From the NCBI GenBank assembly GCA_020744425.1, contig JAGMUV010000026.1:62001-126000 (forward strand): a DNA stretch of 64,000 nucleotides, read 5' to 3'. The notes beneath the pieces were generated by a model, which searched no databases, had not been told where the DNA came from, and saw only the letters and a program-made list of their open reading frames with translations. The stretch's first letter is position 1. Each line of letters opens with the position of its first letter. This DNA is from Dactylonectria macrodidyma. Its lineage: Eukaryota > Ascomycota > Sordariomycetes > Hypocreales > Nectriaceae. Below, piece by piece: positions 54,844-64,000 of this stretch. Made by a program: the position numbers and the translations under genes.

Positions 54844-54906
54844 AGTCAGCCTTCGGCTGAAAGAGTCAGCCTTCGGCTGAATTAATGTAGAGTCAGCCTT
54901 CGGCTG
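54844..54906. repeat. Three hairpin units TCAGCCTTCGGCTGA
   Basis: Identical 15-bp palindromic units at about 54846, 54866 and 54892, with ATTAATGTAG between. They end only a few bases from the stop of the pogo transposase. The plus-strand transcript would form CAGC-C(UUCG)G-CTG hairpins. Confidence 0.65.
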
Positions 54907-54911
54907 AATTA

Positions 54912-56717
54912 CTAATCAGGCACGGGGGTCCCTAGCGACAGAGATACCTCTGTTTCTATGGGTTCTTCGCCTTGAGAAGATGTATATACGTCCACCAGCT
55001 CACGTATGAGTTCCTCCCTGACATCGGTCCTTGTGTGATCGACAGTCACTCCCCTCTCCGAGGCCATTCGTGTCAATTCCTCTGTAGAGAGAGACGTCAG
55101 TGACTCGATGAGGTCGTCTTCCTGAAGCCCCAGTTCCTCTCCATCGTAAACAGCAGCGATTTCTTGGTGTTGATCCTCTCCTTCGGCGGGATTTGACGCA
55201 ACTTCCCAGTTGGTGAAGTCAATCTCTTCCTTTTTCACGTTTTTAATACTGATTAAATTCTCCTCACTCCCGTCAGGCCGTAAGCCGATTCCGCAGCTAT
55301 AAAATGCCTTACGGACCATATCAGTACGTCCTTGGAGTTGTTCCCACGCCTTGGCCACGATGTGGGTTGTCATGACTCGTTTCTCAGTAGGAGTCCACGG
55401 CTTGGAACTGCGGACCGGATCGTTGTCTCTCTCGGCTATCCATTCGTCCGCATATTGCTGTAACCACTGCTTAAATGGCTTGTTGACAGATACGTCTAGA
55501 GGCTGAAGAAGACTCGTACAGCCAGGAGGGATCATAGCCGGGAGAATCGTTGACTTGCTGAGTAGTGTTGTGACGCTGTCAGTCTTATGAAAGCTAGCCA
55601 CATCCATGACAAGCATGAATTCCCTGTAAGGCCTTTTACAAGGGATGACTTCCTCGTTCAACCACTTCAGGAACAGCTTCTCGTTATTGTAGGCCGTTAG
55701 GTTGAATTCAACTGTGACTCCTGGATGATAAAGATGTCCCTCTCTCTGCAGGATCTTCCCTTTTGGTGGCTCGGCTCCCTCGAAGATCAGCTTTGGTTTT
55801 AACCGGCCAAATCCATCAGCGAAGATTGGGAGAATAAGCGTGCCTTTTCTCTTGCTCCAGCCACTCCTGTCGGTCTTCCCTGACACTGTCTTCTCCCCAG
55901 ATAACGCATATGTTGAACCATCAAGATATTCGAATGGTATTGGAGTCTCATCGACGTTGAGGATGCAGTTATTATGAAAGCGGCGTTGCGGGGAGTCAAG
56001 GATGTCGGGGATCTTCTCGTACGGCCGAGAGGGGAACTTGGGGGGCGCTTCTGGCGGTGGAGGCGTTCTTCTTTGTGTGTTTCGGCGTAGGAATCGTAAG
56101 AAGCTATTGACAATAGCACGGTATTCTTCTGGGGTCTTCTGGGCTTGATTGGTGATACGGCGTTTAACGATGCGGTGCCTTTTCTTGAAGTTTAGGAACC
56201 ATCCATTCGAGAATCCAAAGAGCTGCTCGTGTTCGGGATAGAGCTCTCCAAAGAGGTGTTTAGCTGTGGTCCGGAACCAAGAGACCGTGACGATTTTCTT
56301 CTCTGATCGACGTTGAACGAAGCGTCTGAATAACTCATCTTCAAGCTCTGGCCAGCGCGGCTTCCAAGAGGTCTCTTTAGGGTCGATGCCGAGGATCTTG
56401 TCCCTATTCTTCCACCACACTCGAATCGTCTTTTCGGTCACTAGGAACCACTTTGATGCCTCAGAAATATAAGGTTGACGATAGCCATCGACGACTTGAA
56501 CACGATAAGAGCCCCGGGTATTTGGATTTGGGTCGTAAATCCTGTGATTGAGGAGAAACAGCAAGATCCGCACCTTCTTCTCGTGAGAGTGTGTTTCTTC
56601 TTTCCTCTTGAGCGGGGAAAATGGCTTTGACTTGTGCTCAGAAATCGGCTTGGGCTTTGGACCGCGCTTAGGCTTTGGTGTCGCCTGTACATTGGGGTCG
56701 CGCGGTTCCAACACCAT
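54912..56717 (-). CDS. pogo/DDE transposase, single exon, intact
   Basis: 601 residues, no intron or stop. The N-terminus is basic (KPKRGPKPKPISEHKSK). The DNA-binding half contains YISEASKWFLVTEKTIRVWWKNRD and the CENP-B-like FGFSNGWFLNFKKRHRIVKRR. The catalytic residues are D in LNVDETPIPFEYLDG, D in LVMDVASFHKTD and D in SLLQPLDVSVNKPFKQWL. An acidic C-terminus ends with a SAP-like stretch (LTSLSTEELTRMASERGV). No inverted ends were identified, so it is either a transposon with unlocated termini or a domesticated copy. The ATG at 56717 is the first of the frame. Confidence 0.88.
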   Translation of the reverse strand: MVLEPRDPNVQATPKPKRGPKPKPISEHKSKPFSPLKRKEETHSHEKKVRILLFLLNHRIYDPNPNTRGSYRVQVVDGYRQPYISEASKWFLVTEKTIRVWWKNRDKILGIDPKETSWKPRWPELEDELFRRFVQRRSEKKIVTVSWFRTTAKHLFGELYPEHEQLFGFSNGWFLNFKKRHRIVKRRITNQAQKTPEEYRAIVNSFLRFLRRNTQRRTPPPPEAPPKFPSRPYEKIPDILDSPQRRFHNNCILNVDETPIPFEYLDGSTYALSGEKTVSGKTDRSGWSKRKGTLILPIFADGFGRLKPKLIFEGAEPPKGKILQREGHLYHPGVTVEFNLTAYNNEKLFLKWLNEEVIPCKRPYREFMLVMDVASFHKTDSVTTLLSKSTILPAMIPPGCTSLLQPLDVSVNKPFKQWLQQYADEWIAERDNDPVRSSKPWTPTEKRVMTTHIVAKAWEQLQGRTDMVRKAFYSCGIGLRPDGSEENLISIKNVKKEEIDFTNWEVASNPAEGEDQHQEIAAVYDGEELGLQEDDLIESLTSLSTEELTRMASERGVTVDHTRTDVREELIRELVDVYTSSQGEEPIETEVSLSLGTPVPD

Positions 56718-56754
56718 TGTAACTATCTCGAGATATGTCAGAACGCTTCAAATA

Positions 56755-56929
56755 CCGTATCCTCTCAATAAATTCACACAAAACTACTGCAGGATTTTAC
56801 TCCAGTTTTCCACTCTTTCCCCACTTTTCCCCACTATTACCCGTCATTACAGAATAACCGAAAAAAAAGACTGGCTTGTGGGTCTTTAGCGTTGCAGTAG
56901 TTTTGTGTGAATTTATTGAGAGAATACGG
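56755..56929. mobile_element. MITE, 175 bp, 36-bp inverted ends, TA flanks
   Basis: CCGTATCCTCTCAATAAATT... from 56755 matches the reverse complement of the bases ending at 56929 over 36 positions with one mismatch. TA lies at 56753-56754 and 56930-56931. It has no coding capacity and sits 37 bp upstream of the pogo gene's ATG. No second copy was seen here. Confidence 0.85.
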
Positions 56930-57248
56930 TATCGAAAAAGAGTGGAAATTGACTCCCCAAGTGAGGGATTAATCTGATATCCGATTTATCATGAGCCTCA
57001 TTGCACTTGGCCCTAGAGGGCGTAGCGGGCGGGGTTGGTGGGGCGGTTCCACTTTGCCAAGAGGCTGAATTTCTCAGTTAGATTCACGTTATGGCTAATC
57101 CTGCCGCAGCAGCCAAATAGAGTTTACCTCGTCAGGTAAACTTTACATGCATTGGACCCGGGTTTGCCGGGGGTGGGGCAGCCGTCGGGGGTGGGGCAAC
57201 CTTCCAGCCAGCTAAGCGGCTGTTTATGTCACAATGCCGAGCCTGCGA

Positions 57249-57552
57249 CGGAGGGCCTTTTCAAAAGTCATGTCCTGGGGCTAGTTCAAAATGGGAAATC
57301 TGACGGTTTTGGCTGGGCTAAGTACATGAAGTACTTCCTCTGGTATCTCATCCACTAAAGACTGCTAATTTTATAGCAGCCTGTGCTCACTGTGCGACAT
57401 GATAATCCCCCTACAGTCCCTAAAACCATAGGGGGCATAGCAGCTAACTCATTGTGGCTGGTTTCTATATCTTGTATCTTACGTAATTGACAAGTATTAA
57501 AGGATGTGGCGCATTTAGCGCGGACATGACTTTTGAAAGGGCACTCCGTACA
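57249..57552. repeat. Inverted repeat of ~27 bp, 250 bp apart
   Basis: ACGGAGGGCCTTTTCAAAAG (57247 on) recurs inverted near 57523-57552 with a few changes; both contain TCAAAAGTCATGTCC. Could be a decayed non-autonomous element. No gene is seen from 56932 to 57722, apart from two GGGGGTGGGGCA copies near 57170-57200. Confidence 0.5.
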
Positions 57553-57722
57553 ATTGGGGTAAACAGGGACTTTGGGGCCATTGATGTTTTTGGCTATAAA
57601 GGCCCTTGGTTGCTGGTGGTGAGGAGAAGAATCCTCTCTATCATTCCGACCAGCACACTCCATCTAACTCTTTGATCATCTCTACTCGCCGTGGTTGAAA
57701 TCACCTGAGTTGAACATTCAAA

Positions 57723-58437
57723 ATGAAGACTTCAGCAGTTCTCCCTGTCTCTATGCTCCTCGGCAGTGCCCTCGCTGTGAACATGTGGAGATATGAACCT
57801 AGAAGGGGTGTTGACGTCTCATTCAAGCCGTTCCTTAAAGCGTAAGTCAGAAGCAATTACACTAGTCGCGTCAAGTCAACCATCCCCAAAGACCAAGACC
57901 TTCCCCAAACCGTCTACGTGAAGCTAACCATTGAGATTTGGGATGTCAGTGTTTACACAACCATTGAGGATCGTAAAGCCACTACTTGCTTTACAGACTT
58001 CTTCGTCCCAGAGACGGGTCGACTTGTTGCGCTCGATTTTGACGCCAGGGGAGCCGAGGCAATCCTAGCGACCAAGCAGTATATTTTGCCGCCCAACGGC
58101 GATAAACACTTCAACTACAGGCCCAACGTGACGTCTGTATATTCCGACACTCCGACCCAGAAAACATACGACGTCCAAGGTATCCTTGAGACTTCTTTCG
58201 ATGGTGGCAACTGCTCTGTCAGATAGTAAGCATCCTGAGCCATTGTCATACATTGCAAACTGTGTTAGGTTGCTAACAAACTGGTTTCCAACGTAAAGCT
58301 ACTCTAGCTACTTGACTGTTTTGAAGGACAGCTATGGGAAAGTTAGGAACGTGCCCCATAGTGGCAGTCTTGTTGAGTACAATGAGTACATCTTGAACCC
58401 CAATGAGCCGCCGACGGACATTCCTTGCCAAGCTTAA
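57723..58437 (+). pseudogene. Secreted-protein gene with one premature stop
   Basis: MKTSAVLPVSMLLGSALA is a signal peptide, followed by VNMWRYEPRRGVDVSFKPF. A TAA at 57843-57845 interrupts, after which the same frame continues without loss (DQDLPQTVYVKLTIEIWDVSVY, TTCFTDFFVPETGRLVALDF, DGGNCSVR). A GT-AG intron at 58226-58298 with a GCTAAC branch site leads to the last exon (YSSYLTVLKDSYGKV... PCQA) and a stop at 58437. Full length would be about 210 residues with few Cys. No family is recognised. The single stop fits a CAA-to-TAA change; a 24-bp in-frame intron spanning it is possible but unusually short. Confidence 0.6.
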
Positions 58438-58635
58438 GGCTATACGTCCTTTTGCGGTTCTGCGCAACGAATAAAGGGAGCACCACTTCTGTATAGGAAT
58501 TCATCTTAGGCCGATACGTTGTGTTAGGGTACATACCAATGTATTCTACCTAGAATCTAACTAATGTTATTCCATTTTATCTTTCCTGAGCGCTCTCACA
58601 ATGCTCATACGCAGAACATGCAGACGATCCCTGGC

Positions 58636-59022
58636 TCAAACCTCCGAGTCGTTAGCTAGAATACTTGCTGTGTCAGAGTGATGCTCGGCATACCTATCTT
58701 CCCAAAGATTGAGAGTCTCTTCGGTCTTGGCCAATCTCTGCTTGACATGCTCCTCAAACTGAGCAGCCTTGCGCACGTGTTCAAGCACCTCTCGGCCGAC
58801 GTTTATGGTTTCGCCACCTACGCCAGCCCCGAGGACTTCGTTCTGAATTTGGGGTTGCGGATGATCGATGTGGTTGTTCCCTTGAGGGTGATTTGGGCCA
58901 TCTTCCGGTAGGCAGCGTTGGCCGTTACTGTTCCATTCCGGTGCATTGGATTGTGCTGCGTTTCCGGCTGGCGAACTGGGCGCAGGGTCGAGGAATGGCT
59001 GCGACAGCAGCTCCTCGGACAT
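58636..59022 (-). CDS. Hypothetical 128-residue protein, coiled coil
   Basis: MSEELLSQPFLDPAPSSPAGN start, a polar Asn/Pro/Gln-rich middle and a C-terminal helix (EVLEHVRKAAQFEEHVKQRLAKTEETLNLWEDRYAEHH) with coiled-coil character. Protein-like composition and an intact frame, but no recognised family. Confidence 0.4.
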   Translation of the reverse strand: MSEELLSQPFLDPAPSSPAGNAAQSNAPEWNSNGQRCLPEDGPNHPQGNNHIDHPQPQIQNEVLGAGVGGETINVGREVLEHVRKAAQFEEHVKQRLAKTEETLNLWEDRYAEHHSDTASILANDSEV

Positions 59023-59634
59023 TGCTGTATGGCAGTGTCCGATATGTCAGGGAGTGAAAAATCAGAGGAGACAGAGAAGTCAAAATTGCTCCTGGCTCGT
59101 TCGGTTTGTTCCACGCTGAGTATGGGTAAAACTCATTGAACTGGGAATATCTGTGCGACATGTCGAGCCACTATGTTAGAGTCTATCGTCTCAATGCCGA
59201 ACTCGGTTGCAAAATCCTCTGTAGTTGTATACGTACGTCTCGTATGTCTTGAATGTACATGGTGGAGATCACTGGTCGGTGTCCGTTGGGGGTCAGGGGC
59301 AGCTCAGCTAGGGTCGACATGCAACGGCGTCGAAATCATTAGCGTGTTTGAGACTGAATCATGGCTTCCAGCTCCCCCAAGCTGTGGCTATTATGGGGTG
59401 GGCAGAAACCGAGATCCACGATTGGGAATAAGAAGAATCCATCTTTGATAAGAGACTGAGACAGTTTCTGGTGACAGAGGTGTCCCACTTTACTTTGGGC
59501 GGTTGGATGCTGCCAGTTTAGAAATGAGTAGGATTTCCAAGTTGTGCGGGTATGTCAGTGGCCCCCGTCTCGTGTCATGAAGCAGCCCACCCCACCTCGA
59601 GCCTTTAAGTACAATTCCGCCAGGTACCTATCTA
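59023..59634. other. Intergenic
   Basis: No supported gene or repeat. Confidence 0.4.
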
Positions 59635-59636
59635 TA

Positions 59637-61855
59637 CCATGCACCACCACCCTTTCGACAACCCCACCCTTTCGTCAGGCAAAAAAAAAATTTCACCACC
59701 AAAACTCAGCTATTTCACTTACACAGAATTCGGCCAAAATAAAAGTTATTTGCAAATGGTTACCTCCTGGAAATTTGAAATTGATATTTCTATTGATATT
59801 TAGGTCTTTTGACTACCCGCCCAGATCGAGTGGTGCGCTGAGGTGATATGGTTTCCTCTCTGACTTCAATAACCGAAGCAGCCTCCGATTCTGACCCTGA
59901 CTCCTCCGAAGAGCTATCATCCACCACAGCAAGCTTCTTTTGACTTCCTTTTTCGGTAATTAGTAACTTCTCCAGCCGCTAGAGCCTCGCCCAGAGTCAC
60001 GAAACGCTTATTGGGATTAGGTACAGCCTTCCTCTTCTTCCCTCTCTTCGAACGAGCCAGTTCCTCCTCCAGACCAGCAATTCTCATTGCATGAGCCGCT
60101 AACGTCTGCTGCTGCGTCTCAAACCCTTTTGCTATCACGTTATACCGTCTCCGCGTCTTTGGTGTTTTGTTCAGCCCAAGATCACGAATGTGGCGGCTGG
60201 TTTTTGGTGTGTCATCCGAGCCGAAATATGGCGCCCGCTCTGGAGTCCTCTTCGGGCTGTCATTCGGCCTATCCTCTTGGATTTCTGGATGCCGCAGAGC
60301 TTTGGCTCGTGAAATTGGCCAATTACCAGTAACTCTCCAGCCGGAGAGTATATTCTTCTTAGTCATTCCCACTTCACGAGCCTTGGCGTAGGCTCTGATG
60401 AAATTGACCTTATCCATCGGAGCAGAATCGGTCAGGGAAGCGAATTTTTCCAGCTCTCGACGATATGCAGCTTTGGAGGCGTTAAATACTCCATTATCTA
60501 GTGGCTGAAGTCCATGGGAGCAATGTGCTGGAAGGTAGCAACAGTAAACGTTGTTCAGAAAGCACGTAGCCATCCATTCGTCCTTGGCTCGGTTAGCAGT
60601 AACCTTTGGTTAAGGAAACAAAGGAAGTACCGTTGCATGACTCCCATGGCCGTCTAGAATGATCAATCTGGCATCAGACTCGTCGTTAGGCTTGGTCTGA
60701 GGCAAATAGACTCTTTCAAGCCATTCAACACCAATGTGGTCGTCAGTCCACCCATTAGGTGAAGTTATGTAATGCCAGTCGGCTATCTTCTTGAATTCGT
60801 TAAGAAACCACTGTTTTTAGAGTTCCTTCCCCTTGAATATTATGCCAGGAGTTAAGGCGCGGCCGTCAGCAGTGATAGCTTCGATGAACGAGGTCCAACT
60901 TCGAGTTTGTGGTCCCTTGAGAAGAGCTTTCCGCTTCAGGTTCGCGCTTCCGACCACCAGGCTATCCAACCCTAACGGAGAGAGTCTAGTTAGTCAATTT
61001 TCAAAACTATAGAGAAAATAGAAATTGAGGCTTGCCAAAACCAATCATAATGCCTCCTTCGTCAACATTAACAGTGTTCTCAGGCTGAATCCAGCCATAC
61101 TGGCCCTCCCTGATATCGAAGTACCAATGAACCGCTTTAGGAGTGAAAGAGTCAAACCTATTGGCTTCTTAGCGTCTACCCATCTTAGTCTTAAGGTCTG
61201 AGCGGCGCTCAATGAATCTGGTCACCCAGTTGCGTCCTAATTCCGGTTAGTCGCCTCGTTGTCTTAGCAGGCCCATGACGCAAGCGCGAATCTGATTGTG
61301 GGACGGAGCGTATCCCAGAGACTCCTGACGAAGAATCCAGAAAGCCAATTTGTCTTCTTGATTCTTGGATAACCGTTGGCCAGGCTGTGTTTGCTCTTTT
61401 ACGGGTGTTTGGCCATTAAGTCTGTCGATTAGAGTGGTTCGAGGCACGCCGCGTCGCTGAGCTGCCTGAGGGGGTGAAAAGCCATTATCGGTGACATCCA
61501 ATATAACCTCGGCCATATCGTCTTCTATATATTTCCAACGAGGCCGAGATGAAGGCATTTTGGTCGTGTTGTAAGAGACTAGCAGGAGTAATGTTAAGAA
61601 GGAGCGGTGAGGAAATTGGGGGTTGAAGTGGTGATATTTCCTTACCACTACCCACATATATCACATGCCCCACTCAACAGTATGAGAACGGAAACAGAAA
61701 TTTCAATTAATTCTATACTTGATAGAAGCAACTGCTCTCAAATAACTTTTATTCTGGTCAAGCTATGTGTAAATGAAAGTGTTGAGTTTTGGTGGTGGAA
61801 TTTTTTTTTTCGCTTGACGAAAGGGTGGGGTTGTCGAAAGGGTGGTGGTGCATGG
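59637..61855 (-). mobile_element. Fot/pogo transposon, copy 2, decayed
   Basis: TA flanks at 59635-59636 and 61856-61857. Inverted ends start CCATGCACCACCACCCTTTC and carry two sub-repeats of the CACCCTTTCG type, then an A/T run and CACCACCAAAA. Same structure as copy 1, with a diverged terminal repeat. Confidence 0.88.
59917..61558 (-). pseudogene. Fot/pogo transposase, copy 2, several stops
   Basis: Same architecture and splice layout as the copy at 13.5-15.3 kb, start at 61558 (MPSSRPRWKYIEDDMAE). Stops interrupt it near 61248, 61171 and 60821, each where copy 1 has Gln or another sense codon that C-to-T changes could convert. The first intron again starts GCAAGC. The last exon (60582-59917) is open and has LQPLDNGVFNASKAAYRREL, but the C-terminus is shorter than in copy 1. 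Confidence 0.85.
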
Positions 61856-62134
61856 TACCGCTAGAATCAGAGGGCTGATTACTCGTGATGTGCAGAGCCC
61901 AGATCCCTTCCCACTCGAATTGTCAGGACTGGGGACCTCCTCCCACGTGTTAACCAAATCCGCTCTCTAGACGTCTCGAAGTCGGGATCAATTCCATGGT
62001 AGGGTTTGACTTTACATCGGTGAGAGGCCCTGAACATCAGTATTACTAGTTTCATTTGATGGAAGATAGAAAGGGCTGTTGTTTCCGCCATTGCGGGAGA
62101 GAAATAGCCTAAAAGACACGGCAAAGGAGATCAC

Positions 62135-62397
62135 TCAACTCTTCTCGGACTTCCTCGCGATAGTGGCATAAGCAGAACAAATGACCCCCCCGACAACGCC
62201 AGAACTGATGACGCAGGTGAACGGGACGGCCCGAACAAACCAACACAAACAGGAGAGAGCAATAAGTAACTCAACCGGAGTGTACTGGGCGAGCAGCTGA
62301 TTGCGCATCTGTTCGCATAGCTGGAAATTCTCCGCGTCCGTGTCGCAGAGGTGGATATCTTTGCGAAACGTCTCGATTAGCAGCGGCGAAGGACATT
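62135..62397 (-). pseudogene. Possible last exon with a membrane segment
   Basis: The minus strand reads LLIETFRKDIHLCDTDAENF, QLCEQMRNQLLAQYTPVE, then a hydrophobic stretch (LLIALSCLCWFVRAV...SGVVGGVICSAYATIA) and a stop at 62135. It looks coding, but no start or upstream exon was found. Family not recognised. Confidence 0.35.
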
Positions 62398-62425
62398 ACC
62401 TCTCAGGTCTGGGAAGACTACCGGA

Positions 62426-62641
62426 ATGCGGGCAAGTAGGCGCAGGACTCAACCCAGTGTGAGAAGGCAGCGGTCTCAATGGGAGCTATCGAGTGATGAG
62501 GAGAGAATGCTTTCTGTCCAAACAAGATCTACAGCAGTTAAAGCTGCTACACGGGCTCCAAGCAAATGCAGCAAATGCCATATGGCTGGCCATACAATGA
62601 CCCCAAAGGCATGCCCTCTGAGGTACTCAGAATTACTCTAG
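62426..62641 (+). pseudogene. Zinc-knuckle tail, probably MULE transposase remnant
   Basis: The frame ends in CSKCHMAGHTMTPKACPLRYSELL, a CCHC knuckle of the type that ends many Mutator-like (MULE) transposases. The catalytic region is not present upstream. Confidence 0.4.
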
Positions 62642-63027
62642 CAATCGGATTTTTCTTCGGAGCCAGCCTCACGATCTACCGCATCATTGGGTTCAACCCC
62701 AAATCCAAAAGACGTCCCGGAATTGACTTCCACGACAGCAGTATCAGCGAACCTATTGGCTCCCGTTCCATGACGCTGTCACAGGGTTGAGTAACCTCAT
62801 ATAAAGAGCTCTACCGTAGGAGACTATAGATGTATATACCTACCGTCCACGGCCGCCGTCGCTGGGCCATTTACTTCCATTCTATGCCTGTGATGACCCA
62901 GCTACTCCACGAAAACACCGCTGTGACATCGCTGTTAAGGCGTGGTGGAGCGGACTGGCTTCACCGCCTTGTGCGGGGTGACCTGACGACCCGACAAGTT
63001 TCTTGGACCAATAGAAGGCTGCAAAAA

Positions 63028-63082
63028 GTGTAGCACCCGTAAGGTGTAGCACGCGTATCAAAATGGTGTAGCACCCCTATCA
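63028..63082. repeat. Three GTGTAGCAC copies
   Basis: GTGTAGCAC at 63028, 63044 and 63066, each followed by a C/G-rich base pair and spaced 16-22 bp. Resembles sub-repeats of a transposon end. The rest of 62642-63336 shows no gene. Confidence 0.45.
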
Positions 63083-63336
63083 ATTCCCAAAATATGATCT
63101 GGATCGGTTCTGGATATCCAGGAGGCAGCGCGCCTTCGCCTCTGGACTGGATTGGAGCGATCCTCGGATCCAGCTCCAATCCAATCCAATAAGATCATTG
63201 TTCACTGGAACTCTACAGTGGCGAACGGATGGGGGCTACAGTGAACATATCGACATCTTTCATGACAAACTGCCGTTATGGCGAATGACGAACTCCAATT
63301 GCATACTGAAGCTGACAGTTGAACAATGAAGGAATC

Positions 63337-63599
63337 TGTCAATATCAAGTCGCTCGCTCACAAAATGAGGCAAGAATCACGATCATCTTGAACTTGTTCA
63401 CGATGAGCGTGAACGACCACAACGAGGTAGCATCAGGCAGCAGCCTGCTGCCTATGATATCGGCAGACTGAACATAGTATAAGAGACCGACCTTCGTCGC
63501 TCCTTTAGATAGAAAATGAAGAGTCTTTCGTTGCCCGATTCACAGGGGATCTTCTTCCCGATCGTTGTTCAGTCATCCAAATAATCGTGTCGTGCGACA
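63337..63599. repeat. Solo LTR, 263 bp, copia type
   Basis: TGTCAATATCAAG...CGTGCGACA with the duplication GAATC at 63332-63336 and 63600-63604. Reverse complement of the LTR at 40935-41194. Confidence 0.9.
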
Positions 63600-63615
63600 G
63601 AATCCTTCGATGGGC

Positions 63616-63848
63616 TGTTGTTGGATTGCGCAGGAATGCTGAGTGCACCTTTTTTTGAGAACGTAGTTCTTATTGTGATTGTACTTCTTGCAATCGAAGG
63701 ACCTTTAAGACCTTATATCTTCGAGTGGTCCCTTCTAGGACTTGAGTCCTAGAAAGTCCTACGATCAAGTCCCTACGATCTAAGTTTTAGGACTTCAAAC
63801 CTTAACTTTAATCCTGAAGTTGAGGGGGAATCCTCAGTTCTTCCAACA
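63616..63848. repeat. Solo LTR, 233 bp
   Basis: TGTTGTTGGATTGCGC...CTTCCAACA with the duplication TGGGC at 63611-63615 and 63849-63853. Same family as 41906-42133. Beyond it, to 64000, nothing is seen. Confidence 0.88.
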
Positions 63849-64000
63849 TGGGCTGGGCTAATTTCGACGAGTGTCGATGCTTTAGCCACCTCCAGCATCA
63901 TGCTCAGAATCGCGACTCCGAACTATGACATGGCGCTCTTGCTATCGTCTAGAATATAACAAATCTCTTGCCCGCGAAATGACGGTCTACGTCCTCTAGC

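Noticed and set aside
57842..57865. 24-bp GTAAGT...CTAG intron in the secreted-protein gene
   Set aside because: It is a multiple of three and far below usual fungal intron length; a single CAA-to-TAA change is simpler. Kept only as an alternative.
41906..63848. The two similar LTRs at 41906 and 63616 as ends of one giant element
   Set aside because: The right copy has its own perfect TGGGC duplication, so it is a separate insertion, and no internal element frame spans the interval.

Overview
This window reads as a transposon-packed accessory region of a filamentous ascomycete (Pezizomycotina) genome. The eukaryotic signs are short GT-AG introns (permease, MFS transporter, transposases). The fungal signs are the protein families present: a GAP-type amino acid permease, a PaxU/DUF829 protein, a DUF3435 relic, a HeLo fragment, a chromodomain gypsy element, Crypton, Fot/pogo, piggyBac and Helitron elements. 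No rRNA, convincing tRNA or CRISPR array was seen. The species cannot be named from the sequence.

Layout. 1-758 is the 5' part of an amino acid permease running off the left edge. 2110-3507 is a decayed Tc1 element. 3.9-4.3 kb is a LINE RNase H scrap. 4720-15739 is a decayed Crypton (tyrosine recombinase) carrying two younger insertions: an intact copia element with identical 267-bp LTRs and an ACTGG duplication (4937-10910), and an intact Fot/pogo element at a TA (13375-15623). 15.8-18.4 kb is a piggyBac-like element split by a solo LTR. 19.8-20.8 kb holds a GC-rich intronless gene of bacterial beta-helix (bactofilin-like) type. 21.5-23.4 kb is an older piggyBac relic with its own solo LTR. 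24.2-30.2 kb is a pogo C-terminal scrap, an LTR and a Helitron whose helicase is internally deleted.

30.7-35.6 kb is the most gene-like stretch: a broken BAHD acyltransferase, a PaxU-like gene, a DUF3435 tyrosine-recombinase relic and a four-exon MFS drug transporter. 36.7-38.9 kb is an intact piggyBac-like element. 39.0-41.4 kb is a pogo transposase broken by two LTRs. 43593-49999 is a small secreted-protein gene split by a full-length chromodomain gypsy element (43695-49781) with identical 173-bp LTRs. 50-54.3 kb is a graveyard of pogo, ankyrin, HeLo and Helitron scraps. 54912-56717 is an intact pogo transposase, next to a 175-bp MITE. 57723-58437 is a second secreted-protein gene with one premature stop. 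59637-61855 is a decayed second Fot element. The right end holds two solo LTRs with clean duplications.

Two age classes are visible. Old elements carry premature stops that are mostly explicable as C-to-T changes, as expected of past repeat-induced mutation. Young elements (copia, chromovirus, Fot copy 1, piggyBac copy 2, pogo) have open frames and, where testable, identical LTRs. The young ones inserted into older elements and into one host gene.
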